Part shown: in pieces, positions 13,701 to 25,700 of the stretch | Position numbering within the stretch: position 1 is the first letter of the stretch | How the letters are laid out: every line of letters starts with the position of its first letter | Assembly: GCF_963678635.1 (NCBI RefSeq) | Contig: NC_087066.1 | Span: 65,693,277-65,757,276 of the forward strand | Direction: 5' to 3' | Source: Symsagittifera roscoffensis | Lineage: Eukaryota; Xenacoelomorpha; Acoela; Convolutidae | DNA length: 64,000 nucleotides | Position numbers and translations under genes: made by a program | Notes under the pieces: generated by a model | What the model was told of the DNA's origin: nothing | Database searches by the model: none | The model's input: the letters and a program-made list of their open reading frames with translations, nothing else

Positions 13701-16700
13701 TTTTTTAACCCGCTAAGATCTTCGTACATTTTAAATGAGAAGTTGCTCGCGTCTTTCTGATTTCAAAATACAGCAAGACTGCTCGTATCAGGGCGAAGCC
13801 CTGAATGTTCCGATTGCTCCGTTTATGGAGCAGTAGTAACATAAAAAAATTAAATGTAGAAAAATAAAATGTGAATGTAAAAAAAATAAAATGAATTTTT
13901 TTTTCTAAAATCTGAAATTGTTTTATGGAATCATCCCCCCACACGCCATATAAAGTACAAAAAAAATAGATTTCGCTCATATTTATAAATCAATTATGGC
14001 AAATAAGCTTCTGTCAACCGATTCGGAACGATTTCTAAGACAAATCTCCGCTTAAATCTCCGCTTAGCTTGATCGGTAGACGAATGGACAAGTTGCATGA
14101 CGGTTAGAGTATCGTCTTTTTTAAACTCTGTTTGCCTCACTTAACTTTGGTGTTAGCCCCGAGATAGAGCTCATTCGCATCATCTCGTCCTCCGTAGCAG
14201 CGGTATTTTCAACTTGGTTTCATGATCAAACTCTTCTTACTCTTGATTTTTTCTAGAATTTTGGCTTGTTCAGCATCAACCACACGCTCTGCGGGTTAGC
14301 AGTAGCTTCGTACTACCATTTAGATGTCCCTGAACATCCTCTCACTGAGAGAGGATGGAAAAGCAAACTCCTGAGTTTCATTATTTTTTGTTTTCCCCAC
14401 TAATCGAGGAAAAAATTTGTCATTTGAATTTCTTCTGGATTTATTTCGTCAGCAAGTTTGACGTTTTTTTGATAATTTTCCCTGAAACAACAGTCAGTCA
14501 GCTTCAGTTTCTGAAAAATAAGCTGCGATCGATCTTTTGATTTGATCTGGTCTGAACACCACTGTTGTGGACCGGTAGAAAGCCAGAAGCTATTTTAAGA
14601 TTTATGTGATCGTTGAGAACGATATTTGCCTTCAAATTATTCCCTGTTCAAATAGAAGTGATAGAATTGAATCAAATAGCGGAAAACTGTTTTGGTTGAA
14701 CTGTTAGCTAAGTTTGAACTGATAATAAAGAGAAAACAAGACTGCTCGTATCAGGGCGAAGCCCTGAATGTTCCGACTGCTTTTTAAGGTTTATGATTTT
14801 TAAGGTTTATGATTTTCATAAAAAATTTCAAATTTTAGAAAAAAAAAATTCATTTTAATTTATTTCATTTAATTTTTTTAAGTAATTAGTGCTAAAAACA
14901 TAGTACTAATAACATAAAAAAAATTAAACGAAATAAAATAAAATGAAATCTTTTTTTTTCTAAAATTTGAAATTTTTTATGAAAATCATCCCCCCACACA
15001 CCATATAAAGTACAAAATGATAAATTTCGCTACTTGTAACAAATCAATTATGGCAAATGAGCTTCGTTTAACCAATTTTGAACGATTTCTAAGACAGATT
15101 AAGTCTCCGCTGACGCGTTAATAGCGCGAAGTATATGTAATTGTCCCAAATTGGTCAAAATGGATAAAAATGGCAATCTTCAAACCCCCATGTCTGTACG
15201 AAAAATGATCACAGGTGAAATAACTTTTCAAATTTAAGCTCAGAACAACAATAGTTTTTGAATGATATAAAAAATTCCGTCAAAAATGGCTAATTAAAAA
15301 GTCGAAATTTGTCGGAAGAAAAAAAATCCACCCCGAGCACAAATATTCCGTTACTTTCGTATCGAAAGTCGGAAAAATAAAGAAGGCAGAATCTGATCAT
15401 TTTCAGTTCAGCTTCAATGAATCAGATAAGGTTGTACTTTTATTCTTTCTAAGTTTCAGCGAAGATTTTCAACTTGGAACAAACTTCCGTTCATCAAATA
15501 CGCCTTAGGAAGAAAAAGCTATTACTATGAAACTTGCTTTCGATCTTAATAAAAAAGTATCACTTTTTTATTTGTTTCCTTCATTCAATTTGGTCGGAAA
15601 GTAATGCGCTACTCATTAGAGACTTATTGAGTCTTTCAGAAAAGAACTTTAAACATTTTAAGTTCTTCAACCCATTTATCCATTGGGCATTGATACTTTC
15701 CATCACAAAAAAGTAAAGCAAAATTGACGACCATTTGACTGCTCAAGGATATATGGGAGTAGCAGGAAAAGCAGCAGCACTTGCGAGAAGATGCACTACG
15801 TTTTTTTACCCAAATGTTGCTACCGTTGACCAGAGCGGATGATCGAGCCAATCTAGCAATGTTCAAGATCATTTTTGTATCCCGCACTTGCAAGAGGTGC
15901 ATGTGCTGAAACTTGGTTAGCTGCGATTCGGTCCGGAGAAGTATACATCAGAAAACTTTATGGTAACTTGACAAAACAGGCCAAAACAAGCGTAACTAAC
16001 ACCCGATTTAACGGCTGATGCTGCCATCGAAGCGGGATCTTTTAACAGAAAAAGTGGCTGAAAACAAGAGAGGCTCGATGCTCTAATAGGCAATCGAAAC
16101 GATCAAGTAAAGAGATTTTCTGAAAGGTTGCCGTGACAAAAATGGAGCAACCGCCACTAAACATATTTCAAGAATTAAGTAATTTAACATTTAGAAAAAT
16201 TACAATGTAAGACATGTGTCGAAATGAAGGAAGACTACCTGGCTTCAATTGCTTCAATGAACTAAGCGAGATTATCATTCAAAACCTGATTAGAGCCGAG
16301 ACCAACTAATATGCCGAGACCAAGTCAAGAAAAATTGTTCGTCCCAAACCAAGAAAAACGGTTTTATCAAAACCAATGCAACCAGTATGGATATCAATAA
16401 AAAGGGGAAAAAAACTGGCAACATTCGTTAACTGGCGAATCTGAATTATAACCAACAGCAAATTGGATTCCAAAAACAAGTAAAAAAACTCGTGTCTAAT
16501 GCAACAGTATCTACCGAATGCGCGCCAAAAACCCCAATTCAACACAAGCCTCAATTTCATCAAGACCAGGGTTCTTCACACACGCATTAAATCAACAACC
16601 GCATCCGATGGTTAAACAACGCAACAGAATGTAGCCTTCGTCCAACAACCTGCACAAAATCTGACGCAGCGAGTTAAAATCCAAAACCATTCGCCCCAAT

Positions 16701-19700
16701 TGTCTGCGCCAGATAAAAGTTTTGGGACTTATGGGGAAAAGTTGGACATACTGGAAGTCGAGTACTGACAAAAAAAACTAAGTACCGCAACGAACAAAAA
16801 CGAAACGCTTACTTCTAAACGTATTGGAAAAAACTGATCAAGCCACTAAGACATTCAGTCAAAATACTTTAAACACGCAATTGAAGCGAAAGTTACGTAA
16901 TCTACGATTTTTAGTCTAAGTATTAGAACCTGAAACTTTTTTGCAACATAAGAGTTTTTTCGATATACTAGCTATCATGGAACACTTTTGTCCACATGGT
17001 CGAAGATCATGTCGAAAAGGACAACTTAAATGAGATGAATTAGGTACGCACCAGTGTCTTTTGGGTTCCAATTGCTTAGCACAGTGCAACTGAGTTTCTC
17101 TATCTATTACAAAGAATTCATATCACCCAATTTCCCTTAAACGTTTTCGATCATTAGATCTGGAGTCAGTCAAACCAGTGATCATTTTAACTGATAAAAA
17201 AATCTCATAAAAAGCTTCTAGGCAAAATCATTAACACCATTTTTATGGAAACGTACCCATAACTTTTAACCGATTTTATTACTGCCGATCATGATAAACC
17301 TAAACAGCCAATTAAATCAAAGAAAAAATATCACAAATTTTTTACCTTTGTTCAGTATCGTGGTTTCGTTTCCGATAATTTCCTGAGAAAAACTTATTCT
17401 GACGGTGAAATTCCAGTACTATTTAAACTTCTTAGCGAGGAATTACGTTAATATGTGTCTGCGCTTAATATGTTGATAATTCGACTCGTGTTCGGGAACA
17501 TGGTATTAAGGCTGCTGCAGTTCGACAACATTTAATTGCTTGTTATATTCCAAAATTAAAAATCCTGTCAAGCACAAAAACTATTGAAAACAGCAACAGT
17601 CTGTCAACTCTTTTATCATTGGAAGCACTAAGTATTTCCCAGTTACGAACATCCACCAATACTTGCGACAAAATCAAATCGAAGGCTTTATTGGTGAAAT
17701 TCCATTGACTCGATTCCGGGTGCGTGTAGTTTAGTATTGCTGAAATTTTGTTGTCGCCTTCCCATAAGTTTTATAAAATTTCTTTCTAGTGCTACCAATG
17801 TGTGTAATTTTATTGCTCTTTTCACAGTGTTCTTTTGTTCTTCAGGTTTGAGTTTTCTGGCTCGAAATTGATTGACAATTTACATCTTTCTTTAAAATAT
17901 TCGATTAAGTTTAGTCAATTGTTATAACAGTTGCACACATCCAGATAGCAGCAAATTACACATCAGATTTTCTGTCCCGAAAGCAAACAGAATTGTTTGC
18001 TTTTTTATTAAAAATGACATATAAAACACCAGTGCTGAAAAGTTATATCGATTTGACAGCAAAAAATTTTAGACAGAAGAAAAACGCGTCACTGAATTTG
18101 ATCGAATCAACAGAAAAGGCAGTAAGTGGGAGTTTACGAGGCATGCGTGGAAAAAAAGGATACACTGATGACAAACTCGAACCGAAAGCATTGGTTCGAG
18201 AAATCAGACAAACTGTGAATGCTGGCGATTACACGGATACAGTACTTGCTTCTAAAGAAAGAGCCAATCAAGCTAAAAGCGGAACTGCAACAGGACCCGG
18301 ACATTGATATGTTGAAAAGTTAGAAGAAAACAAGAAAACTAACGTCTTTGACTTTTGTAATCGGCCACTTGAAAAAAAATGAAAAGCAGATTAATCGCAT
18401 TTTCTTCGGAACCGACGTAAAATTGTGCATTTTTATTGAGTGAATAGAGCAAAAACAATATTGTTTGCCAAAACCACACTGAAACGAAGCAATCTGTAGA
18501 ATCCATAATACGCATTGAGGAGGACATATCGGAGTCATGAGAGTTACTGAAAAAGTCAGGAAATTATTTCAGCTCAAGAATGCGACAAACGATTAGCTGA
18601 AAATTGCGTCAAACAAACACAGAATCCGCCACTTCAGCCAATCATCTCATGACAAGCGTTCCCAGAAGACATGATGCAGCTAGACTTTGTTGGTCCTTTC
18701 AAGTCGTCAATGCACAAGTTCGTGCTCACCGGAAATGACCTTTTATCTTGACAGTTAATCATCGCACCTCTGACAATTGCAAGTGCCGATACAGCCGATG
18801 AAATCAATTCAAAGATTTTCTCTGCACAACACTTCTATCCAAAGTAAGTAGTAACGGATCTTGGAAGTACATTCACAATTTAATTGATGCATGAACTCAT
18901 TAAACTCCTCGAAATCTAAAAAATTGTCGCAATTTGACACATCTGTAAATAATTGGAGTAGTCGAGAGATCAATCAAAGCGCTGAAAAAAATCTGAAACT
19001 CAACACTGACGCACAATGGTCGGATTGCCATCGAGATAAGCCACTAGCGACACTCATTCATAACCCTTTTTACTACTCGTCGCTCGCTTCTTACCTGAGT
19101 ACAACTTCCCACAGGAGAGAACCCATTAAGCGCCCTGATCTACGCTTTTCACAAAAACACGAGAAGTAGCAGTGTTGGAAGCTGGCATCGCTACAATTTT
19201 ACAGGCCGCAATGTTGGGAAATTTTCAGGAGACAATAAAAAACCAGATTGTCGCCTCATACCATTGCTATCGAGGATTCTATGACCAAAAAGCGTTAGCA
19301 CAACCACTAAAACTTCAATCACTCGGATTTTGAAACAAGTCACAACAATTCTGGACTCCTCTGTACAGAGTGAAAAAGGTGCTCACATAAGTAACGCTAT
19401 AATTCAAAAATCCGGAATGATTCATACACAGTGTGTGCATCGATTGCATCTGCGGCCAACCTCACCGCAGAATTCAAATGGAGAGGTGAAACCAATCGAC
19501 ATGACAAAACTCCGGGTTAATTTGTAGCAATTCGAAACCAGAGTGAGCCAAGACTGTTGGTCAATATTTTCCACAGCTGCTTGGACACATCCAACCATAA
19601 GAGGATGTCGCTGAAATGGCGCAATGTGCACCTGTAAAAATCCGCCGCCGGGGCCGATAATAGTACTACTACCACTGCCAACTCAGACCGGGAGATTTTC

Positions 19701-22700
19701 ATTCCATCATCACAAGAGCAGAATAAAGGACCTAATCGAGATGATCAGCCGGAAGGAGCAGGAGCTGCAGATCTAGCTAATAATGAACTGGGATGCGACG
19801 AAAAAGTTGTGGATCAAAACGTACGAGAACCACCAGGAACTGAACACAAAACAGTGACCGAAGCGCGAGACACAATCTATACTGAAATCTTAACCAATAA
19901 TGACGTGTACCCAAAAGCCTCACACAAGCTGCAACCGCGAAAGTACGGACTAAGAACAGCAGTTACGGCAGATTCTTTTGAAAGATTACCTATTTTGTTT
20001 CAAAATACAATTACCAGCATGCTAAGCAATTATCAGAACCCAGAAACGGGGCGAAAATCAAAAAACATGCAATAAACTCGATTGAATATGGATGAAAAAA
20101 AACAATCTTTGGTACATAATACCATGTGTGATCGCAAATTGCGTCTCAAGGAAATTTCATATGACCGAGAAGTTTGCACGGCAGATTAACGATGCCTGCC
20201 ATACACTCCATCTGACGTTAAAAGCCTTTGAAAATCAACAAATCGGAGCATCAGTGGCAATGCACACACAGTCAAAAACAGATCGATGTTCATTTTGGTC
20301 GTCAAATCTGAACACTAAAAGAGTTTTATGGTCAGTCGCAGTCTCCAGTGTCCGATAAAGCAGCTGAAAGGGCAGGGAAAATCACAAATTGCGCTTTCCA
20401 AAATTGGATGAAGACTTGGCAATTTGTGCGAAAGTTGTAACATCATTTTCGATAAATCCAGAAAAACCGACATCAAAGTATTCAAGTATGTATAGCAACA
20501 TCCACGGCCTCCTCAATTTTGTTTTTGCGACTAATGAGGATCAGAAAAGAAGTCGGATTATTAGGATTTCTTAACTTCCTGAGATCAAAAAACTTTTTCC
20601 CTTTTTTTAACGATTACGCATGAAAAAGTTGAACGTCCCCAACAAGCGAACCGGCCAAATTTTAAAATTTTTGGGCACAATGATCTTCAGATCACCAAGG
20701 AGCAAGCACGGGGTCGGCTCACTAGGAAATCGCAATATCATGAGACATAGAAAAATCTAGAAAGTACGTATATCTTGAATTGCGTTATTAAATTGTTTTG
20801 GTGCTTTAGTCACATAGATATCTTAATTGTACGAGTCACTCCTAAATCTTCTAATCAATCCAGTAAAACAGTTCAGTTATTGTTCCGACTTTCGATACGA
20901 AAGTAACGGAATATTTGTGCTCGGGGTGGGTTTTTTTTCTTCAGACAAATTTCGACTTTTTAACTAGCCATTTTTGACGGAATTTTTTCATATCATTTGA
21001 AAAGATATTTCACCTGTGATCATTTTTCGTAAAGTTATGAGGGTTTAAAGATTGCCATTTTGGCCATTTTGATCAATTTGGGACAATTAACTTGCGATAT
21101 AGTTCGCGCTATTAACGCGTAAGCGGAGATTTAATCCGTCTTATAAATCCTTCCAAATTGGTTGAAAGAAGCTTATTTGCCATAATTGATTTGTTACAAG
21201 GAACGAAATCTGTCTTTTTGTACTTTATATGGCGTGTTGGGGGGGGGGATGTTTTTCATAAAAAATTTCAAATTTTAGAAAAAAAAATTTTCATTTTATT
21301 TTATTTCATTTAATTTTTTTAATGCTATTACTGCTGCTCCATAAACCTTAAAAGGCAGTCGGAACATTCAGGGCTTCGCCCTGATACGAGCAGTCTTGTC
21401 ATGTATTTCTAATTCTGTTCAAGCTTAATTTTAGTTTTTTCCCTAATCAAAAGCCGCCAGGGAAGAATCAACATGTGTAGTTATGTAACGTTGTGCACGT
21501 CATGTCATGTATTCACCTAATTTAAACCGAACGTCACGGTCAAATTGTAATAGTTCATCAAAATCCAGAGAGCTAAATGAGCAGATTTGTACTATATGTA
21601 AGCAAAAGAATGATAACATTTTAAAACAGCGACAAGGGGCGAGCGACTAATATACTAAGGTGATTAAAAACGTAATTAAATTACTAAAAACTCGCTGTTA
21701 TTCAAATCACAAGCTTAGACTCTAGAGAAGGCGATTCATCACAAAGCGCATCCCTGTATAAACACTAGACGGTAATGCTATACCGTGCAAGCTGGACGCC
21801 TGCAGGTTTTCTTTCACACCTGGGTAAAACATAAGAAACCTTATTAACTTCTTGTCTCAAACATGCAAGTTATTTGTGCATTTTGATGCTTATTTCAATT
21901 CCTTGAAAGATAAGACTAAATATCAAGTTTCCATAGTAATTTTTGCAATTGTTCATCAAGTTTTGCCTTTTAATTCTGCTGAAAAAATCTGATTTATTAC
22001 AGAACTGAATTTTTTTTTCACACTAAATCAAATACTTTAAAGATACCTCAGTTTTGGCAAAATTTGAGCCAAGAATCAGATAAGTTCTGATGGTTTTTTT
22101 TCGTACTTTGAGAGGATCAAAAAAGTATTTCGAAGAACCAAATAAGTACCCTCAAAACTGGTTTAATGAGCCTTAACAACTATTTTGCCTCCAACAGAAA
22201 ATTACGCAAATGTTGGTTTGTATTGAATATTCATAAAAGATTTAATAATTAATTGTGACTTTTTGTGACAATTACTGGTATAGATAATAATTTGTTTTCA
22301 GCAGTTCAACCTCTGAAACCTTTTTTTTATCAAATCGGAAATGGTTAATTTAACTCACTGCCTATTCAGAGCATTTCACGTTTTTTATGATCGGTGGATT
22401 TTAATGACCTTGTTGGCAATTTACACACATTGAACTTAAATTTGCTAATTTTGCTAAGAGTTCATGAATAAAAGCGTTTTGTCGGGTAAATGTTTGAATT
22501 TAGATCAAAGAACTACCTATAAACAATACAAATGGTTTAAGGGCTTATATTTTTCCTTTCCTTGACGGGATTTGAAGAAATTTCATCGTTTTGCGTTTTT
22601 TTCTTGAAGTAAGTTAATAAAACAAGCTATCCTGAAGCAAATAAAGCGCGTTTTTTCGTAGGCTATTTCCGGTTTCTTTTATGAAAGTTCAAATCAACTT

Positions 22701-25700
22701 TGCTTGGAGCATTGTACGTCTTCATTATAAAAAAAATCAAGATTAAGACAAATAATTGCTTATTTTTTACCAAAATTTTTTGCAGCAAGGTATCAACGCG
22801 ATATACTGATTTCGATTTCAAATTATCGATTTCGAACTTGAAGTGACACAATACTCTTGTATCTGGACGAATGTTCTGGTTACCTTTTAAGCCTGTGAAT
22901 GCCTTGAATACTAAAAAAAATTTTCTTGAAAGCCAGCCTCTCAACACGCTACGTAAAGCAAAAATTGACATATTTTTCAAGTAGTACCAAAGTGATCAGA
23001 ACAACTAGATTAAATCGCCGCTCAGGCGTCAACAGCACAAACGTTATCAAGCAATAATCATCCCACATGGGCAATTTGCAAACTTTAACAACTTCAAAAA
23101 ACATCAAATTTCTTTTTTCAAGTTTGAGCTCAGGACTAGTTTTCAGATGGTATCAAGAACCGACCAAAATGGCTAAATTAAAGTCGCAATTTGTCTAAAG
23201 AGAAAACCACCCCGCGTACAAATATTCCGTCATTTTACAAAATCGGGAATTTAAGATTCATATCAAGTCAGCAAACTTGAATCAAAAAAGAAAACTCTTT
23301 TTATATCAGGGCAAAACTTTGAATATTCTGACTGCCCTTTAAGGCTGAAGAAAAAATTTTATTAAAAAATAATAAAACATATTTTTTAAAGTTTTGTCAG
23401 CCTTTCAGCCCCCGTGGGTTCTGTAAAAAACAAGCAATTGAGTTTGGCGCCATGTATGCTAAAAAAAATACCAAATTAGTGGCCTTGTTTTAAGTTAGAA
23501 TGAATTATTTTGACTCTTATGAGCGAGCGTGTTGTTAGAACGCAAAATATTGCTAGCTAATTTTTCCACAATGGCCAAATTTGTATCTTTCAAAAGCGCT
23601 TAACGTTACAAAAATGTTCACAAAAAAAATAAACCCCAGAGCATAGAAATTCTGTCGTCATCTTCAAAAATTGGAGCCAAAACGAGGCAAATAAAGCAGC
23701 ATAGTGCCTTTTTTTTCAATTCGAGAGCTTAGGTATTTTTTTTCCCAACCGTGAACAATTAAGCGAATTCTCTTTTTTTTTCTCAAAAATTACAAGCTTT
23801 AAGTTATCATTTTATCTTATATGACCGATTGGAAGTTAAAATCAGGACATTTCAATGCGTGAAATTGACTCAGAGGTGATTTTTGAAATCGGTTCTTATA
23901 AAAGAAAGAGTCAAAAAAAATAAAGAAAAACCATTTTGTACTAACACTTAGAATTTGTCTACATAATATTCGCGACTACTCTAGCTACATTTAAAGGTCT
24001 TGTCCAATTTTGAAATTTTTTTCTCATTAATTAACTTTCAAAGTGATAAGGACTCTAACTTTTGAAAAACGTCACGGACAATGTGAGCATGATGTCTTTG
24101 TATAACTTTGAGATTTTTAAAAACATCTAGAACAAATTGCTTCCTTGACTTAGAAACAATTTACTCTTTCAATTTGAAATAACTAACAACACAGCTCGTA
24201 TATCAGGGCAAAGCCCTGAATGATCCGACTGCCATTTAAATCCAATTAGAATGTTAATTATCGCAAACCGGCCAAGTTAGCATTTTTCAAACCCCCGTTA
24301 ATATACAAAAAGTTAACACAATTAAGTATATATATTTGTTTAATTTGAGCTTAGGAAAACAATGTTTTTCAAATGATTTGAAAAAGTGTCAAAACGTATA
24401 GTTAAAATTTTAAAATTGAATGAACATATTCTTCGAACTAAGGATCATTAGAGTTTACAGGCTTTCTATATTTAATTCAACTATCGCAAGCAAATTTCAG
24501 TTCTCTTTTACCACAAAATTTGTATGTAGAGACATGATCTTGTTAAACGGAAAAACTGCATATAAGTTTTTGAGGTTGTTTTACGACCTTGAAAACTTTG
24601 AAAAAGTTTTCGACACAAATTTTCTGCCTCATGAAAACGAATTTCTGCATCTAGCTCCGTGTTTCGCATCTAGCAATACATTATTATTTTTTGAAAACTG
24701 GCAATTAGGCAAATTAGAAATAAAAAAAATTTCAGTTTGAATATTAACGCGTATTGTCAGCGGCGAATCTATTTTTAGATGCAACAACTGTTTTTAGACG
24801 CAAGTTTGTCAAGAGAAATTTTTCGAAATTTTCTTTTGTTTTCGGCAGGTAGGAAAACTTTTAACGTCAGTTCAAAAATTTTGAAATTGTTTAAAAAATT
24901 TTCAAAAACTTCATCATTTAAAAAAAAAACTCTCCAGACTTTTTTGGGCTGTTGGAATAGTTCAACTTTTGGCGCGATAAGAGCATGTTATTGTTCCGAC
25001 TTTCGATACGAAAGTAACGGAATATTTGTGCTCGGGGTGGGTTTTTATTCTTCAGACAAATTTCGACTTTTTAACTAGCTATTTTTGACGGAATTTTTTT
25101 ATATCATGTTGCTCTAAGCTGAAATTTGAAAAGATATTTCACCTGTGATCATTTTTTGTAAAGTTATGAGGGTTTAAAGATTGCCATTTTGACCAATTTG
25201 GGACAATTAACGCGCTATATAATTCGCGCTATTAACACGTAAGCGGAGATTCAATCCGTCTTATAAATCGTTCCAAATTGGTTGAACGACGCTTATTTGC
25301 CATAATTGATTTTTTACAAGGAACTAAATCTATTTTTTTGTACTTTATATGGCGTTTGGTGGAATGATTTTCATAAAAAATTTCAAATTTTAGAAAAAAA
25401 TTTTCAATTTATTTTATTTCATTTAATCTTTTTATGTTGTTACTGCTGCTCCATAAACCTTAAAAGGCAGTCGGAACATTCAGGGCTTTGCCCTGATACG
25501 AGCAGTCTTGTTGATTTTGCTTCCCATTACATTTTTGAGGCCTTTGTTAATCAAGAAAAAGGAACAAATTCAACAGATGTTTTGCTATAGGTTTTTTGAA
25601 TTAAGTTTACTTCATATTCAATGTCGTGGAAATTTTTAAACTTTTTTTCACTAATTGTCGCTAGGATATAATAATGTGAACTTAGGCCCAACAGTTTTTC

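Larger units (their letters stand above)
15700..20770 (+). pseudogene. Degenerate Ty3/gypsy-like LTR retrotransposon
   Basis: Less AT-rich than its surroundings, with densely broken coding frames on the + strand. Order: gag-like hydrophilic pieces (about 15720-17700, weak), a pre-integrase linker (17993-18307), an H2C2 zinc-binding remnant, a D,D(35)E integrase core, a C-terminal integrase module with YRVKKVLT, and an unrecognised 3' coding-like part to about 20570. Many stops and frameshifts. I could not identify reverse transcriptase or RNase H motifs, or a pair of LTRs. A full-length family-A element starts at 20877. It is certainly non-functional. Confidence 0.75.

Noticed and set aside
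15636-15902. Minus-strand frames in the LTR-element region as genes
   Set aside because: The recognisable retroelement motifs are all on the plus strand; these are shadows.
22663-22980. 105-codon minus-strand frame
   Set aside because: No motif, no third-position bias, surrounded by A/T runs.
24420-25078. Two plus-strand frames of 106 and 99 codons
   Set aside because: Phe/Lys/Asn/Leu composition typical of chance frames in AT-rich DNA; the second runs into the start of a family A element.
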